From Burkholderia sp. WP9 (GTDB lineage Bacteria; Pseudomonadota; Gammaproteobacteria; Burkholderiales; Burkholderiaceae), in assembly GCF_900104795.1 (NCBI RefSeq), contig NZ_FNTG01000001.1, positions 992,001-1,056,000 of the forward strand: a stretch of DNA of 64,000 bases, in the 5' to 3' direction. The translations under genes and the position numbers were made by a program. Shown here in pieces: positions 25,473 through 34,574 of this stretch. Positions within the stretch are counted from its first letter, which is position 1, and each line of letters begins with the position of its first letter. Under the pieces are notes generated by a model, which saw only the letters and a list, made by a program, of their open reading frames with translations, searched no databases and was not told the DNA's origin.

Positions 25473-27446
25473 ATGAATGAAAAATCCAATTTCACTGGCT
25501 TCCTGATACCGATCGGCGTCGTCCTCCTGCTGCTGGCGCAGATCTTCCTGTACCGGCAGCCGATCGAACCGATCGCGTACAGCGACTTTCACCGGCTGCT
25601 GGTCGCGCGGCAACTCGACAATCTGGAAATCGGCACGGAGCAGATCACCGGCAGCGTCCGTATGCCCGGCGCGGCTGCGCTGTTGCCGGCCTCCGCCGCA
25701 AGCGGAATCGCCGCCAACGGCGAGCCGTGGCGCTTTTCGACCGTGCGGGTGAGCGACGAGCATCTGATCGAGGATCTGGCCGGCTCGGGCGTCCGCTATA
25801 CCGGTGTGGCCGACAAGATGGGCTTGGCGGCATTGCTGGGCTGGATCTTTCCGGTCCTGATGTTTGCGGCCGTCTGGAGTGTTTTCATGCGGCGCGGTGG
25901 CGGTGGTTTGCGCGATTTCAGCGGGATCGGCAAAAGCAAGCCCAGAATCTACGTCGCGCAGGATACCGACGTTACGTTCGACGACATCGCCGGCATTGAC
26001 GAAGCGAAAGCCGAACTGAAACAGATCGTCGAATTTCTGCGTAACGCCGAGCGCTATCGCCGCCTCGGCGGCAAGATTCCGAAGGGTGTGCTGATCGTCG
26101 GTGCGCCGGGTACCGGCAAGACCTTGCTCGCGAAAGCCGTGGCGGGAGAGGCGGGCGTGCCGTTCTTTTCGATTAGCGGGTCGGCGTTCGTCGAGATGTT
26201 CGTGGGCGTGGGGGCGGCGCGCGTGCGCGACCTGTTCGAACAGGCGCAAAAGAAGGCGCCGTGCATCGTCTTTATCGACGAACTGGATGCGCTGGGCAAA
26301 GTGCGCGGCGCCGGGGTCACGTCCGGCAACGACGAACGCGAGCAAACGCTGAATCAACTGTTGGTCGAGATGGACGGATTTCAGCCGAATTCCGGCGTGA
26401 TCATTCTGGCGGCGACCAATCGCCCGGAGATTCTCGATCCGGCATTGCTGCGTCCTGGACGCTTCGACCGGCACATCGCGATCGACCGCCCGGACCTCAA
26501 CGGACGCCACCAGATTCTGCAGGTCCACGTGAAGAAAGTGACCTTGGCCGCCGACGTCGATCTGGCCGAGATCGCATCACGCACGCCCGGTTTCGCCGGA
26601 GCCGATCTCGCCAACGTGGTCAACGAGGCGGCCTTGCATGCTGCCGAACTCGACAAGCCGGCGGTAGGCATGGCGGACTTCGACGAAGCGATCGACCGTG
26701 CGATGACGGGCATGGAACGCCGAAGCCGCGTGATGAACGAACAGGAAAAGATCACTATTGCCTACCACGAAGCGGGACACGCGCTGGTCGCGCTGACCCG
26801 GCCGCATTGCGACCCCGTCAAGAAGGTATCGATCATTCCGCGTGGCGTCGCCGCGCTCGGCTATACGCAGCAGGTGCCGACCGAAGACCGCTACGTGCTG
26901 CGCAAAAGCGAACTGCTGGACCGGCTCGACGCGTATCTCGGCGGCCGAGTGGCGGAGGAGATCGTCTTCGGCGACGTCTCGACCGGCGCCGAGAACGATC
27001 TGGATCGGGCCACGGCGTTGGTGCGGCATATGGTGACCCGCTATGGAATGAGCGAACCATTGGGGCTTTTCACGTTCGACAGCAGCGATCCCGGCTTGGG
27101 TTATCCGTCGGCGGGCGGGCGCGGCGAGCGCTTCAGCGAGAGCACGGCGAAGCTGGTCGACGACGAGGTTCGGCGCACACTCGCCGAGGCGCATGAACGT
27201 GTCACGCGCACGCTCGCTGAGCGCCGCGAGCAGTTGGACCGCATCGCCAGGCGGCTTTTGGAGTGCGAAGTGCTCGATCAGGCCACCTTGCTGCAGGTGA
27301 TGGCTGGCGACGCGGCGCCGGCCGCAGGGCGGCAACCAGGCACGCCGGAGGCGGAGATACCAGGTGTCGCGCCGGGCGCTTCCGGCCGTGCGGCGCCTGA
27401 GGCGCACGTGGCAGGCAGTCCGTCTCCAGTCGAGCAACACGGTTGA
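25473..27446 (+). CDS. ftsH: Accessory FtsH membrane AAA+ metalloprotease
   Basis: 657 residues. Two membrane helices (10-26 and about 117-138) flank a periplasmic domain; the AAA domain has Walker A GAPGTGKT (210-217) and the SRH region [20 protein letters not shown]; zinc site HEAGH (432-436) with the third ligand in [11 protein letters not shown]. The tail is a long, proline- and alanine-rich extension. It is embedded in a stress locus rather than next to rlmE/folP, so it is probably a second, accessory copy, as in transferable protein-quality-control islands of Pseudomonas. Confidence 0.93.
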   Translation: MNEKSNFTGFLIPIGVVLLLLAQIFLYRQPIEPIAYSDFHRLLVARQLDNLEIGTEQITGSVRMPGAAALLPASAASGIAANGEPWRFSTVRVSDEHLIEDLAGSGVRYTGVADKMGLAALLGWIFPVLMFAAVWSVFMRRGGGGLRDFSGIGKSKPRIYVAQDTDVTFDDIAGIDEAKAELKQIVEFLRNAERYRRLGGKIPKGVLIVGAPGTGKTLLAKAVAGEAGVPFFSISGSAFVEMFVGVGAARVRDLFEQAQKKAPCIVFIDELDALGKVRGAGVTSGNDEREQTLNQLLVEMDGFQPNSGVIILAATNRPEILDPALLRPGRFDRHIAIDRPDLNGRHQILQVHVKKVTLAADVDLAEIASRTPGFAGADLANVVNEAALHAAELDKPAVGMADFDEAIDRAMTGMERRSRVMNEQEKITIAYHEAGHALVALTRPHCDPVKKVSIIPRGVAALGYTQQVPTEDRYVLRKSELLDRLDAYLGGRVAEEIVFGDVSTGAENDLDRATALVRHMVTRYGMSEPLGLFTFDSSDPGLGYPSAGGRGERFSESTAKLVDDEVRRTLAEAHERVTRTLAERREQLDRIARRLLECEVLDQATLLQVMAGDAAPAAGRQPGTPEAEIPGVAPGASGRAAPEAHVAGSPSPVEQHG

Positions 27447-27537
27447 CCCGGATAGCGGTTAGCGATCCACGCGCCGGACTGCCCGCGCCTGAACGGCACG
27501 GCAGCACCCGGCGATAAAACGAACCGGAGCCGACGCG

Positions 27538-28764
27538 CTAATCGATGGAGCGCCAGAACGCGGTCAGCGCAGGGTAAATGACATCGTGCCATTTCGGCCC
27601 GGTGAACAGGTCGTAGTGGTCACAATTCTCAACGGTCAGCATTTGCCGCATGGCCGGCGCAATACCGCTGCAAAGCGTCTGTGCCGCATGTGTCTGGCCG
27701 GCTCCGGTAATGTCGTCGCGTGCGCCTTCGACCGTGCAGAGCGCCGTCGAAACGATATCCTGAGGCCGCACCGGTTGCGTGCCGATCTGCCAGGTCCCGC
27801 GAGCCAGCGAGTATTCCTGAAAAGACACACGGATCGAATCGAGAAAGTAGTCCTCGGTCATGTCGAGGACGGCCGCATATTCGTTCAGGCGCCGCAAAGC
27901 ACTCGCGCTCGCCCGCTGATCGCCCGAACACTGGGCGGCCCAGTAGCCCGATTCGAGCGCCCATTGCCGGTCGGGGTTGGCGGCGACGAACGCCGCATGC
28001 TGGACGAACCCGGGATAGACGCGCCGGCCGGCGCCGGGGTGGGGCGGCGGGACCGTGTCGATCGCCGTGTTGCGAAACCAGTCGAGCGAATGGGTTCCAG
28101 CAAACTTGCCGATCTGCGTTGGAGCGATACGCGCGTCGATCGGACCGCCCATGAGCGTGATGCTGCGCGCGGGCAGCTCGCCGGCGCTTGCCGACAGCGC
28201 GGCGGCCGCTAGCGCGGGGCTCGTTGCCTGACAAACGGCGACGATGTGCAGCGCGGCGCTTCCCGTCGCGCGCAAGAACTGCTGGATGACGAGGACGTAG
28301 TCGTCGAGTCCGAACGACCCGGCGTCCAACGGCACGTCGCGCGCGTTCGCCCAGTCGGTGACGTACACGTCACCGTCCTGCAGCAGCGTTTCAACGGCTT
28401 CGCGCAACATCACCGCGTGGTGGCCCGCGAGCGGTGCACAGAGAAATACCGCGGGCGCGTCGCTGCCCGGCTCCGGCAGGAACGCCCCGACGTCCGGCGC
28501 GCGGCTGAACTTGCGCAGCGCGCAAAACGGCGTGCGCTCGATCACCTGCTCGACGACCGCAACGTCCCGTCCGCCGATGCGTACTGTCGGGATGTCGAAA
28601 CGGGGCGCTTCCGCCGGCGGCTGAATCAGGCGATAGAGCCAGTCGTAACCCACCGCGGCGGCTCGCGTCTCGGGCGCTTGCATGCTGCCGTCGCCGGCAG
28701 GCAGACTCCACGCGCCAAGCATGCGCATCAGGTTGCGCTGTGTTTCCAGCCATGCGTACCACAT
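27538..28764 (-). CDS. phaZ: Intracellular polyhydroxybutyrate depolymerase
   Basis: 408 residues, alike over its full length to the PhaZa1 type of Ralstonia eutropha: VYVTDWANARDVPL, catalytic cysteine C178 in IVAVCQATSP, catalytic Asp in GARDDITGAGQ and His in NCDHYDLFTG. It attacks amorphous intracellular PHB granules, releasing carbon and reducing power. RBS GAGGAGGCAGC before the ATG. Divergent from lemA; the FNR-type site at 28968 lies 204 bp upstream. Confidence 0.92.
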   Translation of the reverse strand: MWYAWLETQRNLMRMLGAWSLPAGDGSMQAPETRAAAVGYDWLYRLIQPPAEAPRFDIPTVRIGGRDVAVVEQVIERTPFCALRKFSRAPDVGAFLPEPGSDAPAVFLCAPLAGHHAVMLREAVETLLQDGDVYVTDWANARDVPLDAGSFGLDDYVLVIQQFLRATGSAALHIVAVCQATSPALAAAALSASAGELPARSITLMGGPIDARIAPTQIGKFAGTHSLDWFRNTAIDTVPPPHPGAGRRVYPGFVQHAAFVAANPDRQWALESGYWAAQCSGDQRASASALRRLNEYAAVLDMTEDYFLDSIRVSFQEYSLARGTWQIGTQPVRPQDIVSTALCTVEGARDDITGAGQTHAAQTLCSGIAPAMRQMLTVENCDHYDLFTGPKWHDVIYPALTAFWRSID

Positions 28765-29107
28765 GCTGCCTCCTCAAGGTTCTATTGGACCCGTCAGTCG
28801 ATACCGGCGCCGATCGTTTGCCGCGCCTGCGAAGCCACGCGGGCGTTATTCGTGTGCTGTTCTTGCCTGTTCGCGGTCTCGCACGATTTCATACCTGCCC
28901 CGGAGAGCGATCCGGAGAATTCTCTGCATAGCCGAGGATAACGTTGCGCCGGCCAGTTCTCATGGGCTTGACCGTGATCAACGAAGCCAGGTTCACAGCG
29001 AATACTGTAGGTCTGCAGGGATACACGAGTTTGCGCCGGGTAGCGTGCACCGATGCCTGCATTCATCAGCCCAGTCCACGGGGTCATTAAAACAGGGAGA
29101 AGGCTCA
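28765..29107. other. Divergent promoter region phaZ/lemA
   Basis: 343 bases without a gene. It holds one FNR-type site (28968-28981) with a -10 on the lemA side. Nothing else recognisable. Confidence 0.5.
28968..28981 (+). promoter_or_regulatory. FNR/ANR-type site upstream of lemA
   Basis: TTGAC-CGTG-ATCAA, nine of ten consensus positions. AATACT at 29001-29006 (4/6) lies 19 bp downstream. The lemA ATG is 127 bp from the site. Confidence 0.63.
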
Positions 29108-29728
29108 ATGCGCATCCTATGTCTTGGTTTGCTGGCTGTCATGGTCATGGCGGTTTCCGGATGCGGTTACAACGCCATTCAGAGGCAGGACGAGCAGGTA
29201 AAGGCAGACTGGTCGGAGGTGGTCAACCAATACCAGCGCCGCGCCGACCTGGTGCCGAACCTCGTGAATACGGTAAAGGGTTTTGCTGGCCAGGAGCGGT
29301 CTGTGCTGATCGGCGTTACCGAGGCTCGCGCGCGTGTCGGATCCTTGCAGGCAACGCCTGAACTGCTGAACGACCCGCAGGCGTTTGCCCGTTTCGAATC
29401 GGCTCAGGCCCAACTGTCGAGTTCGCTCTCGAGGCTGCTCGTCGTATCCGAGGCGTATCCGCAGCTGAAGTCTGACGCGAACTTTCGGGACCTGCAGGCA
29501 CAACTCGAAGGCACCGAAAACCGCATTGCGGTGGCCCGAAACCGATACATCAAGGCAGTGCAGGACTACAACACGACGGTTCGGTCGTTCCCTTCCAATC
29601 TGACGGCCAGTGTGTTCGGCTACAAGGAAAAGCCCAATTTTTCGGTCACGAACGAAGCGGAGATCGCTCGGCCGCCGCAGGTCGATTTCACTACGGCGCC
29701 CACGCCGGCAAGCGGAGCAGCCAATTGA
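29108..29728 (+). CDS. lemA: LemA-family lipoprotein
   Basis: 206 residues. The signal sequence ends in lipobox VSGC (C19), so it is predicted to be lipidated. The LemA domain follows: YNAIQRQDEQVKADWSEVVNQYQRRADLVPNLV, then LEGTENRIAVARNRYIKAVQDYN. LemA proteins are helical membrane-anchored proteins of unclear function. The stop overlaps the TTG start of the next gene by four bases (TTGA). Confidence 0.92.
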   Translation: MRILCLGLLAVMVMAVSGCGYNAIQRQDEQVKADWSEVVNQYQRRADLVPNLVNTVKGFAGQERSVLIGVTEARARVGSLQATPELLNDPQAFARFESAQAQLSSSLSRLLVVSEAYPQLKSDANFRDLQAQLEGTENRIAVARNRYIKAVQDYNTTVRSFPSNLTASVFGYKEKPNFSVTNEAEIARPPQVDFTTAPTPASGAAN

Positions 29729-30582
29729 ACTTCCTCAAAGTCGCCGGCACATGGCTATTTGTGCTCTCAGCATTTTTGTCGTCCGGCGCCGGCGCGCAAG
29801 CGCCGATTCCGGCCCTGACCACGCATGTGACGGACGTGACGGGCACGCTCGCCGACGCTCAACGCGCATCGCTCGAACAGACCTTGCAGGCGTTCGAGGC
29901 GAAAAAGGGCAGCCAGATCTCGGTGCTCATGGTGCCGACCACCGCGCCGGAAACCATCGAGCAATATTCGCTTCGCGTTGTCGAGCAATGGAAGCTGGGC
30001 CGCAAGAATATCGATGATGGCGTGCTGCTGATCATCGCGAAGGAGGACCGGACGCTTCGCATCGAAGTCGGCTATGGCCTCGAAGGCGCGCTCACCGACG
30101 CGACGAGCAGTCGCATCATCAACGAGACGATCGTTCCGCGGTTCAAACAGGGCGATTACTACGGCGGCGTCGCCGCCGGCGTCGACAGCATCATGCGTGT
30201 GGTCGATGGCGAGCCGTTGCCGCCGCCGGACCAGCGCGCAAGCGGCCCGGCGCAGCTTGCACATTATCTGCCGGTTCTTTTCGTGCTGACGCTCGTCGCG
30301 GGCGGTGTGTTGCGCGTCTTGCTGGGGCGGTTGCCCGGCGCCGTCGTGACCGGGGGCGCGGTTGCGCTCGTGGCCTGGATGTTGTCGGGCGCGCTGTTCA
30401 TCGCCGCCGTCGCGGGGGTGATTGCGCTCGCGTTTACGCTGCTCGGCAGCGGTCTCGGCGCGGTCGCCGGCGCTCGCGTGATCGGCGGGCAGCCCGGCAG
30501 GTTCGGCGGCGACTCGGGCCGCACGATCTTCCGGGGCGGTGGCGGCGGATTTGGCGGCGGTGGCGCGTCGGGCAGGTGGTAG
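29725..30582 (+). CDS. TPM-domain membrane protein (YgcG-like)
   Basis: 285 residues from a TTG start that overlaps the lemA stop. Signal peptide (1-25, ending GAGAQA), TPM domain (about 30-160: VTDVTGTLADAQRASLEQTLQAFE, LRIEVGYGLEGALTDA), then two or three membrane helices (about 177-245) and a glycine-rich tail (GGGGGFGGGGASG). A standard partner of LemA. Some TPM domains have phosphatase activity, but here it is unproven. Confidence 0.88.
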   Translation: MNFLKVAGTWLFVLSAFLSSGAGAQAPIPALTTHVTDVTGTLADAQRASLEQTLQAFEAKKGSQISVLMVPTTAPETIEQYSLRVVEQWKLGRKNIDDGVLLIIAKEDRTLRIEVGYGLEGALTDATSSRIINETIVPRFKQGDYYGGVAAGVDSIMRVVDGEPLPPPDQRASGPAQLAHYLPVLFVLTLVAGGVLRVLLGRLPGAVVTGGAVALVAWMLSGALFIAAVAGVIALAFTLLGSGLGAVAGARVIGGQPGRFGGDSGRTIFRGGGGGFGGGGASGRW

Positions 30583-30584
30583 CC

Positions 30585-31082
30585 ATGAACCTCGAGCGCA
30601 TCGTCAGACATTTGTTCCTGACTCGCTGGCATGTGAACCGGGCCTTTCCGGTCCCCGTGCTGCGCGCCATCGAGAAAGCCGTCCGCGACAGCCATCGCGC
30701 GCACATGGGGCAGATCCGGTTTGCGGTCGAAGGTACGCTCCACATCGCGGCGCTATGGGAGGGCATGTCGGCCAGAGAACGTGCGATCGACGTGTTTTCC
30801 CAATTGCGAGTCTGGGATACGGAGCACAACAATGGGATACTGATCTATCTGCTGCTCGCCGACCATGATGTGGAGATCGTTGCCGACCGTGGCGTGCATG
30901 CGAGGGTCAAGCCGGGCGAGTGGGAAGCCATCTGCCAGCGAATGGAGGCGGAATTCAGACGGGGTAACTACGAGGCTGGCGTGCTGAGTGGCGTCGCGCA
31001 GGTAACGGAGTTGCTCAAGAAGCATTTCCCCGCGGAAACCGGGACGTTCGAGGAACTGCCGAGTAAGCCGGCTATTCTTTGA
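30585..31082 (+). CDS. Cytoplasmic TPM-domain protein
   Basis: 165 residues, a second TPM domain without signal peptide or membrane helix: GQIRFAVEGTLHI, VWDTEHNNGILIYLLLADHDVEIVADRGVHARV. It starts two bases after the previous stop; AGGTGG provides an RBS, and a GTG nine bases upstream is an alternative. The LemA-TPM-TPM gene order is common in beta-proteobacteria. Confidence 0.85.
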   Translation: MNLERIVRHLFLTRWHVNRAFPVPVLRAIEKAVRDSHRAHMGQIRFAVEGTLHIAALWEGMSARERAIDVFSQLRVWDTEHNNGILIYLLLADHDVEIVADRGVHARVKPGEWEAICQRMEAEFRRGNYEAGVLSGVAQVTELLKKHFPAETGTFEELPSKPAIL

Positions 31083-31218
31083 CCATGCGCCCGTTTGCGC
31101 AGGGCAGACAAGGGTTCCTCGAGCGAGTGGCCAGTGGTGTGATTCGGACTGTCTCGTTTGCACCCCGGGCCGACATGCGCGGGGTTCGAAGAGATGTTGT
31201 GTGCAGGGAGTTGAAAAC

Positions 31219-31788
31219 GTGAAAGATGCGTACGAGCGGCGTGCATTGCTGCTTCATCTGGGCGACGTGCTGGAGACGGTCAATCGTCTCATGGCTTGTG
31301 GCGCCGACAGGCATACCGTGAACGAGGCGGTGGCCGCGAATGATTCGCTCAAGGGCTTACCGTTGCTCACGCACGTATTGCCCTCGATGAACTCACGGGA
31401 TTTCATCGAGCATGTCGCCGCTGGTTTTGTTTCGTGGCCGAAAGCGTTGCTTGAATTGGAACTGGATCGCGAGCAGCTCGCTCGTACGGTGCGGCAGGCG
31501 CTGTTTGCCGGCAACGCGCAAGGCTGGCAGGACTATGTCGCGACACTGCGCGAGTCGGTCGCGTGGTTTGGCTCGGGTCAGGAACCGATGGAAGCGAGCG
31601 AGGCAGCCGACGAGGCCACGAGCAGTGATGCGGAACAGCCGGAGCCTCTGGCTCGCGACGCGCAGATGGCGCGGCCGGGTGCCGGCGATGTCGAACGGGA
31701 AAGTGGCGACCCGTCATCGGCTTCGCGTGAGAGCGTGGAAAACGACGAGCGCTTGTACCCGTCGTGGCCCTGGAAGTCGGGAGTGTGA
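31219..31788 (+). CDS. Hypothetical protein, 189 aa
   Basis: No family recognised. The first 115 residues are helical and look folded (RRALLLHLGDVLETVNRLMACG, FIEHVAAGFVSWPKALLELELD); the rest is acidic, low-complexity (EASEAADEATSSDAEQPEP) and ends with YPSWPWKSGV. GTG at 31219 is chosen because AGGGAG lies ten bases upstream; a GTG at 31201 is possible. It lies 136 bp downstream of the TPM gene and upstream of a candidate small RNA. Confidence 0.6.
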   Translation: MKDAYERRALLLHLGDVLETVNRLMACGADRHTVNEAVAANDSLKGLPLLTHVLPSMNSRDFIEHVAAGFVSWPKALLELELDREQLARTVRQALFAGNAQGWQDYVATLRESVAWFGSGQEPMEASEAADEATSSDAEQPEPLARDAQMARPGAGDVERESGDPSSASRESVENDERLYPSWPWKSGV

Positions 31789-31820
31789 CTGGTCTGATCA
31801 AATGATGTTCAGCGCGTGCC

Positions 31821-31834
31821 TTGATTCAGCACAA
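31821..31834 (+). promoter_or_regulatory. Weak FNR-like site ahead of a candidate small RNA
   Basis: TTGAT-TCAG-CACAA: the left half-site is perfect, the right only 3/5. GATAAG (31855-31860, 4/6) lies 20 bp downstream, the same geometry as the stronger sites in this window. Confidence 0.35.
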
Positions 31835-31866
31835 AGATGATCGGGCGGGCCCGCGATAAGGTTCGT

Positions 31867-31929
31867 ATTGGGGGTGGGGACCCCCAAGGAGTAGCGTGTT
31901 GAGCCCGGTTCGTCCGGGCTTTTTTTTTT
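31867..31929 (+). ncRNA. Candidate small RNA, about 63 nt
   Basis: Between a possible promoter (GATAAG at 31855-31860) and a strong terminator the DNA could form two hairpins: GGGGGT-GGGG-ACCCCC, then AGCCCGG-TTCGT-CCGGGCT followed by nine T. The linker between them contains AAGGAG. No convincing ORF is present. The 5' end is a guess from the -10 position. Confidence 0.42.
31902..31929 (+). terminator. Intrinsic terminator
   Basis: Perfect 7-bp stem AGCCCGG/CCGGGCT with a 5-base loop and nine consecutive T. It lies 113 bases after the stop of the 189-aa gene; it ends either that transcript or a separate small RNA. Confidence 0.85.
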
Positions 31930-32018
31930 GCGCTTCCGCGCAAGAGGGGCTGCTCCCGTTGGTTTGCGAGCCCGCTTGGTGTTGGGCGAGGCCATGCGCG
32001 ATGACGAGGCATCTAACA

Positions 32019-33038
32019 TCAATCGCGCCTTGGGCGGAATATCAGCCACGCTGCGAGGCTGGTGAACAGCACCGCGATCGTGGCGATGATCCAGAATCCG
32101 TGCGTGTCGTATTTGAAGGGAAGGCCACCCACGTTCATCCCGAGCAAACCGGAGATCAGGTTGATCGGCAACGCGATCACGGTGACGGCGGTCAGGATCA
32201 ACACGCTCCTGTTGGTATGCTCGGCAACGCGGTCGGCAATCTCCGCTTCCAGCAACTTGATGCGCTCCTCGAGGCTGCTCATGTCGCGCAATCTTAGCGA
32301 GAACTCCTCGGCGGATTGCCGCAGTGACTGCATGTCTTCGTCACGTGCCCCTTTGGGCGGCCGGTTGACGAGGCGAAAGAGCGCGGCGGGCTCCGGCGCC
32401 AACAGGCGGCGCAGGCTGACCAGATCGCGGCGAATGATGCCGAGGCCCGAACGCTTCGGCAATTTACCGGCGAGCAGCGTTTCATCCACCTTATCGGCCG
32501 ATCTCGCCGCCAACCGCACAATCCCGATCAGCACATCGGCCTGCTCTTCCAGCAGGTTGATCAGGAGCGACAGCGGGCTGCGAAAGGGTTGCCCGGCTTC
32601 GACAGCCAGTCTCAATTGATTGACCGAACGCAGCGGCCGAGCGTGCGCGCTGAGCAGGCAGCGATCGCTGACATTGAGCCATAACGTTGCCACCTGGAGA
32701 GGCTTTTGCCTTCCGAAGTCGTATTCGACGTCGTTGAGTACGGCAATGACGTCGTCGTGGACGTGCGTCATACGGGTTGAACGGGAGCCTTCCCTGAGGG
32801 CTTCGGCGAAAGCCTCGGGCATGGCCACGCTGTGTTGCAACGGCAAACTCTCCAGCACGGCGGGAATATCATGAAAGTGCAGCCAGATGAATTCGCCGCT
32901 GTTGTCGTTGCGATTGGCTAACCACCGGGTCGCCGAGTCTGCGTCTATCTTGCGGCCCACGCCGTCAGCTGAAAACAGATAGCCGCGCTCCAGAGGGAAT
33001 GCGTCTGTTGTCTGCGCTAGCGGCGTGGCGGTGCTCAT
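32019..33038 (-). CDS. zntB: CorA/ZntB-family divalent metal transporter
   Basis: 339 residues. A large cytoplasmic N-terminal domain, then two C-terminal membrane helices bracketing the selectivity motif GMN (in ISGLLGMNVGG). The tail ends FRPRRD. The N-terminal domain (IWLHFHDI, LRLAVEAGQPFRSP) is closer to ZntB than to CorA, which favours Zn2+ or other divalent export or uptake. Start fixed by GGAAGGAGCATCGA before ATG; an ATG eight codons upstream has no RBS. No convincing FNR site is seen. Confidence 0.85.
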   Translation of the reverse strand: MSTATPLAQTTDAFPLERGYLFSADGVGRKIDADSATRWLANRNDNSGEFIWLHFHDIPAVLESLPLQHSVAMPEAFAEALREGSRSTRMTHVHDDVIAVLNDVEYDFGRQKPLQVATLWLNVSDRCLLSAHARPLRSVNQLRLAVEAGQPFRSPLSLLINLLEEQADVLIGIVRLAARSADKVDETLLAGKLPKRSGLGIIRRDLVSLRRLLAPEPAALFRLVNRPPKGARDEDMQSLRQSAEEFSLRLRDMSSLEERIKLLEAEIADRVAEHTNRSVLILTAVTVIALPINLISGLLGMNVGGLPFKYDTHGFWIIATIAVLFTSLAAWLIFRPRRD

Positions 33039-33220
33039 TCGATGCTCCTTCCTGCCCGGCATGAGCGGTTGCGCTTCGACGATCTTGAGCGTGCACCTGT
33101 CCTTATCCGATCATCTGTTTTTTAGTCAGGACGGTGAGCGCGTCAGTCTCGCGGTTATCTCAGTCAAGCCGCGCGAGCGCACGTCGCCTTGAACGCCGTG
33201 CCGACTCAAGACCTCTCTGC

Positions 33221-33346
33221 TCAGGTCCTTCTCTGTTCAGGGCGCTTCGCTTCCTGAACCGGTTGGCGTGACTCAAGCCAGAGCGCGTTGACTATGCCGA
33301 ACGAAAGCGCCACGCCAATACCAAGAATCCAGCTGAAATACCACAT
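33221..33346 (-). CDS. cydX: Cytochrome bd small subunit CydX
   Basis: 41 residues, starting MWYFSWILGIGVALSFGIV, the CydX signature with one membrane helix, then NALWLESRQ and a charged tail. CydX stabilises the haem groups of cytochrome bd. It starts 56 bp after the cydB stop, completing the cydP-A-B-X operon. Confidence 0.92.
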   Translation of the reverse strand: MWYFSWILGIGVALSFGIVNALWLESRQPVQEAKRPEQRRT

Positions 33347-33402
33347 TGTGTGCTCCCGGTTGTTCAGGTCCAGTGATTGAAGCAAGATTCGCGTATTGGC
33401 GA

Positions 33403-34539
33403 TCAATACATCGAATGGTGATTTTCTTCGAGCGCTGCCGCAGTCACCTTGCCGCGCATCACGCGATACACCCAGCTCGTATAGATCAGGATGATCGGCA
33501 GGAACACGATCACGGCGATCAGCATGATCTGCAACGTCATGCGGCTTGAGGTCGAATCCCATACGGTGAGACTGCTGCGGCCGTCGAGCGAGGAGGGCAT
33601 GATGAACGGAAACATCGAGAAGCCCGCCGTAAGGATCACGCCGATGATCATCAGCGAGGTCGACAGGAACGCGCTCTTTTCGAATCGCGAACGCGCGAGC
33701 AACGCGGCCAGCACGCCGCCCACCAGGCCGGCTACGGGAGCGGCCACCATCCACGGATAGGTGGCGTAGTTGGTGAGCCATAAGCCCGGTGCGCCGATCA
33801 CGCTCTTCAGCAGCGGATTGGCAACCGTATCGAGCGGCGCCGCGTCGACCAGCTGATAGCCGCCGATCATCGTGGCGATCAGCGCGCCCGCAATCAGGAA
33901 CAGCACCACGGCCGCGAGCGACGCGATGCGCAGCGCGAGCGATGCGCGCTCGGCAACCACGTCGTCCGCTTTCATCTTCACGAAGGCGGCGCCGTGCGCG
34001 GCCAGCATCGACACGCTGACGAGCCCGCACAGCACCGCGAACGGATTGAGCAGCGCGAAGAAGCCGCCGTGATAGGTCACGCGCAGGTCGGTGTCGAACG
34101 AGAACGGCACGCCTTGCAGCAGGTTGCCGAACGCGACGCCGAACACCAGCGCCGGCACGAAGCCGCCGACGAACAGCGCCCAGTCCCACGCACTGCGCCA
34201 GCGCGGGTCTTCGCGCTTGCTGCGGTAGTCGAAGCCGACCGGCCGGAAGAACAGCGAGAACAGCACCAGCAGCATCGCGAAGTAGAACCCGGAGAACGAG
34301 GCCGCGTACACCAGCGGCCACGCGGCGAACATCGCACCGCCGGCGGTGATGAGCCACACCTGGTTGCCTTCCCAGGTCGCGCCCACGGTGTTCACGACGA
34401 TGCGCCGCTCGGCGTCGGTCCTGCCGATGAAGGGCAGCAGGATCGCCGCGCCCATGTCGAAGCCGTCGGTGAGCGCAAAGCCGATCAGCAACACGCCGAT
34501 CAGTACCCACCAGATGAGTTTGAGGCTTGCATAATCCAT
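33403..34539 (-). CDS. cydB: Cytochrome bd ubiquinol oxidase subunit II
   Basis: 378 residues, nine membrane helices, closely resembling E. coli Cyd[23 protein letters not shown] at the start, [37 protein letters not shown] and FPFIMPSS. That makes it a true bd-I/II type rather than the cyanide-insensitive CioB type. It starts 35 bp after the cydA stop. Confidence 0.96.
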   Translation of the reverse strand: MDYASLKLIWWVLIGVLLIGFALTDGFDMGAAILLPFIGRTDAERRIVVNTVGATWEGNQVWLITAGGAMFAAWPLVYAASFSGFYFAMLLVLFSLFFRPVGFDYRSKREDPRWRSAWDWALFVGGFVPALVFGVAFGNLLQGVPFSFDTDLRVTYHGGFFALLNPFAVLCGLVSVSMLAAHGAAFVKMKADDVVAERASLALRIASLAAVVLFLIAGALIATMIGGYQLVDAAPLDTVANPLLKSVIGAPGLWLTNYATYPWMVAAPVAGLVGGVLAALLARSRFEKSAFLSTSLMIIGVILTAGFSMFPFIMPSSLDGRSSLTVWDSTSSRMTLQIMLIAVIVFLPIILIYTSWVYRVMRGKVTAAALEENHHSMY

Positions 34540-34574
34540 GATGTTCTTTTCCCTTGAAACTCGGTGGCGGCGAA

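Noticed and set aside
33154..33167. GTTATCTCAGTCAA upstream of the CorA/ZntB gene as an FNR site
   Set aside because: Left half-site matches only 3/5 and no -10 is found at the expected distance.
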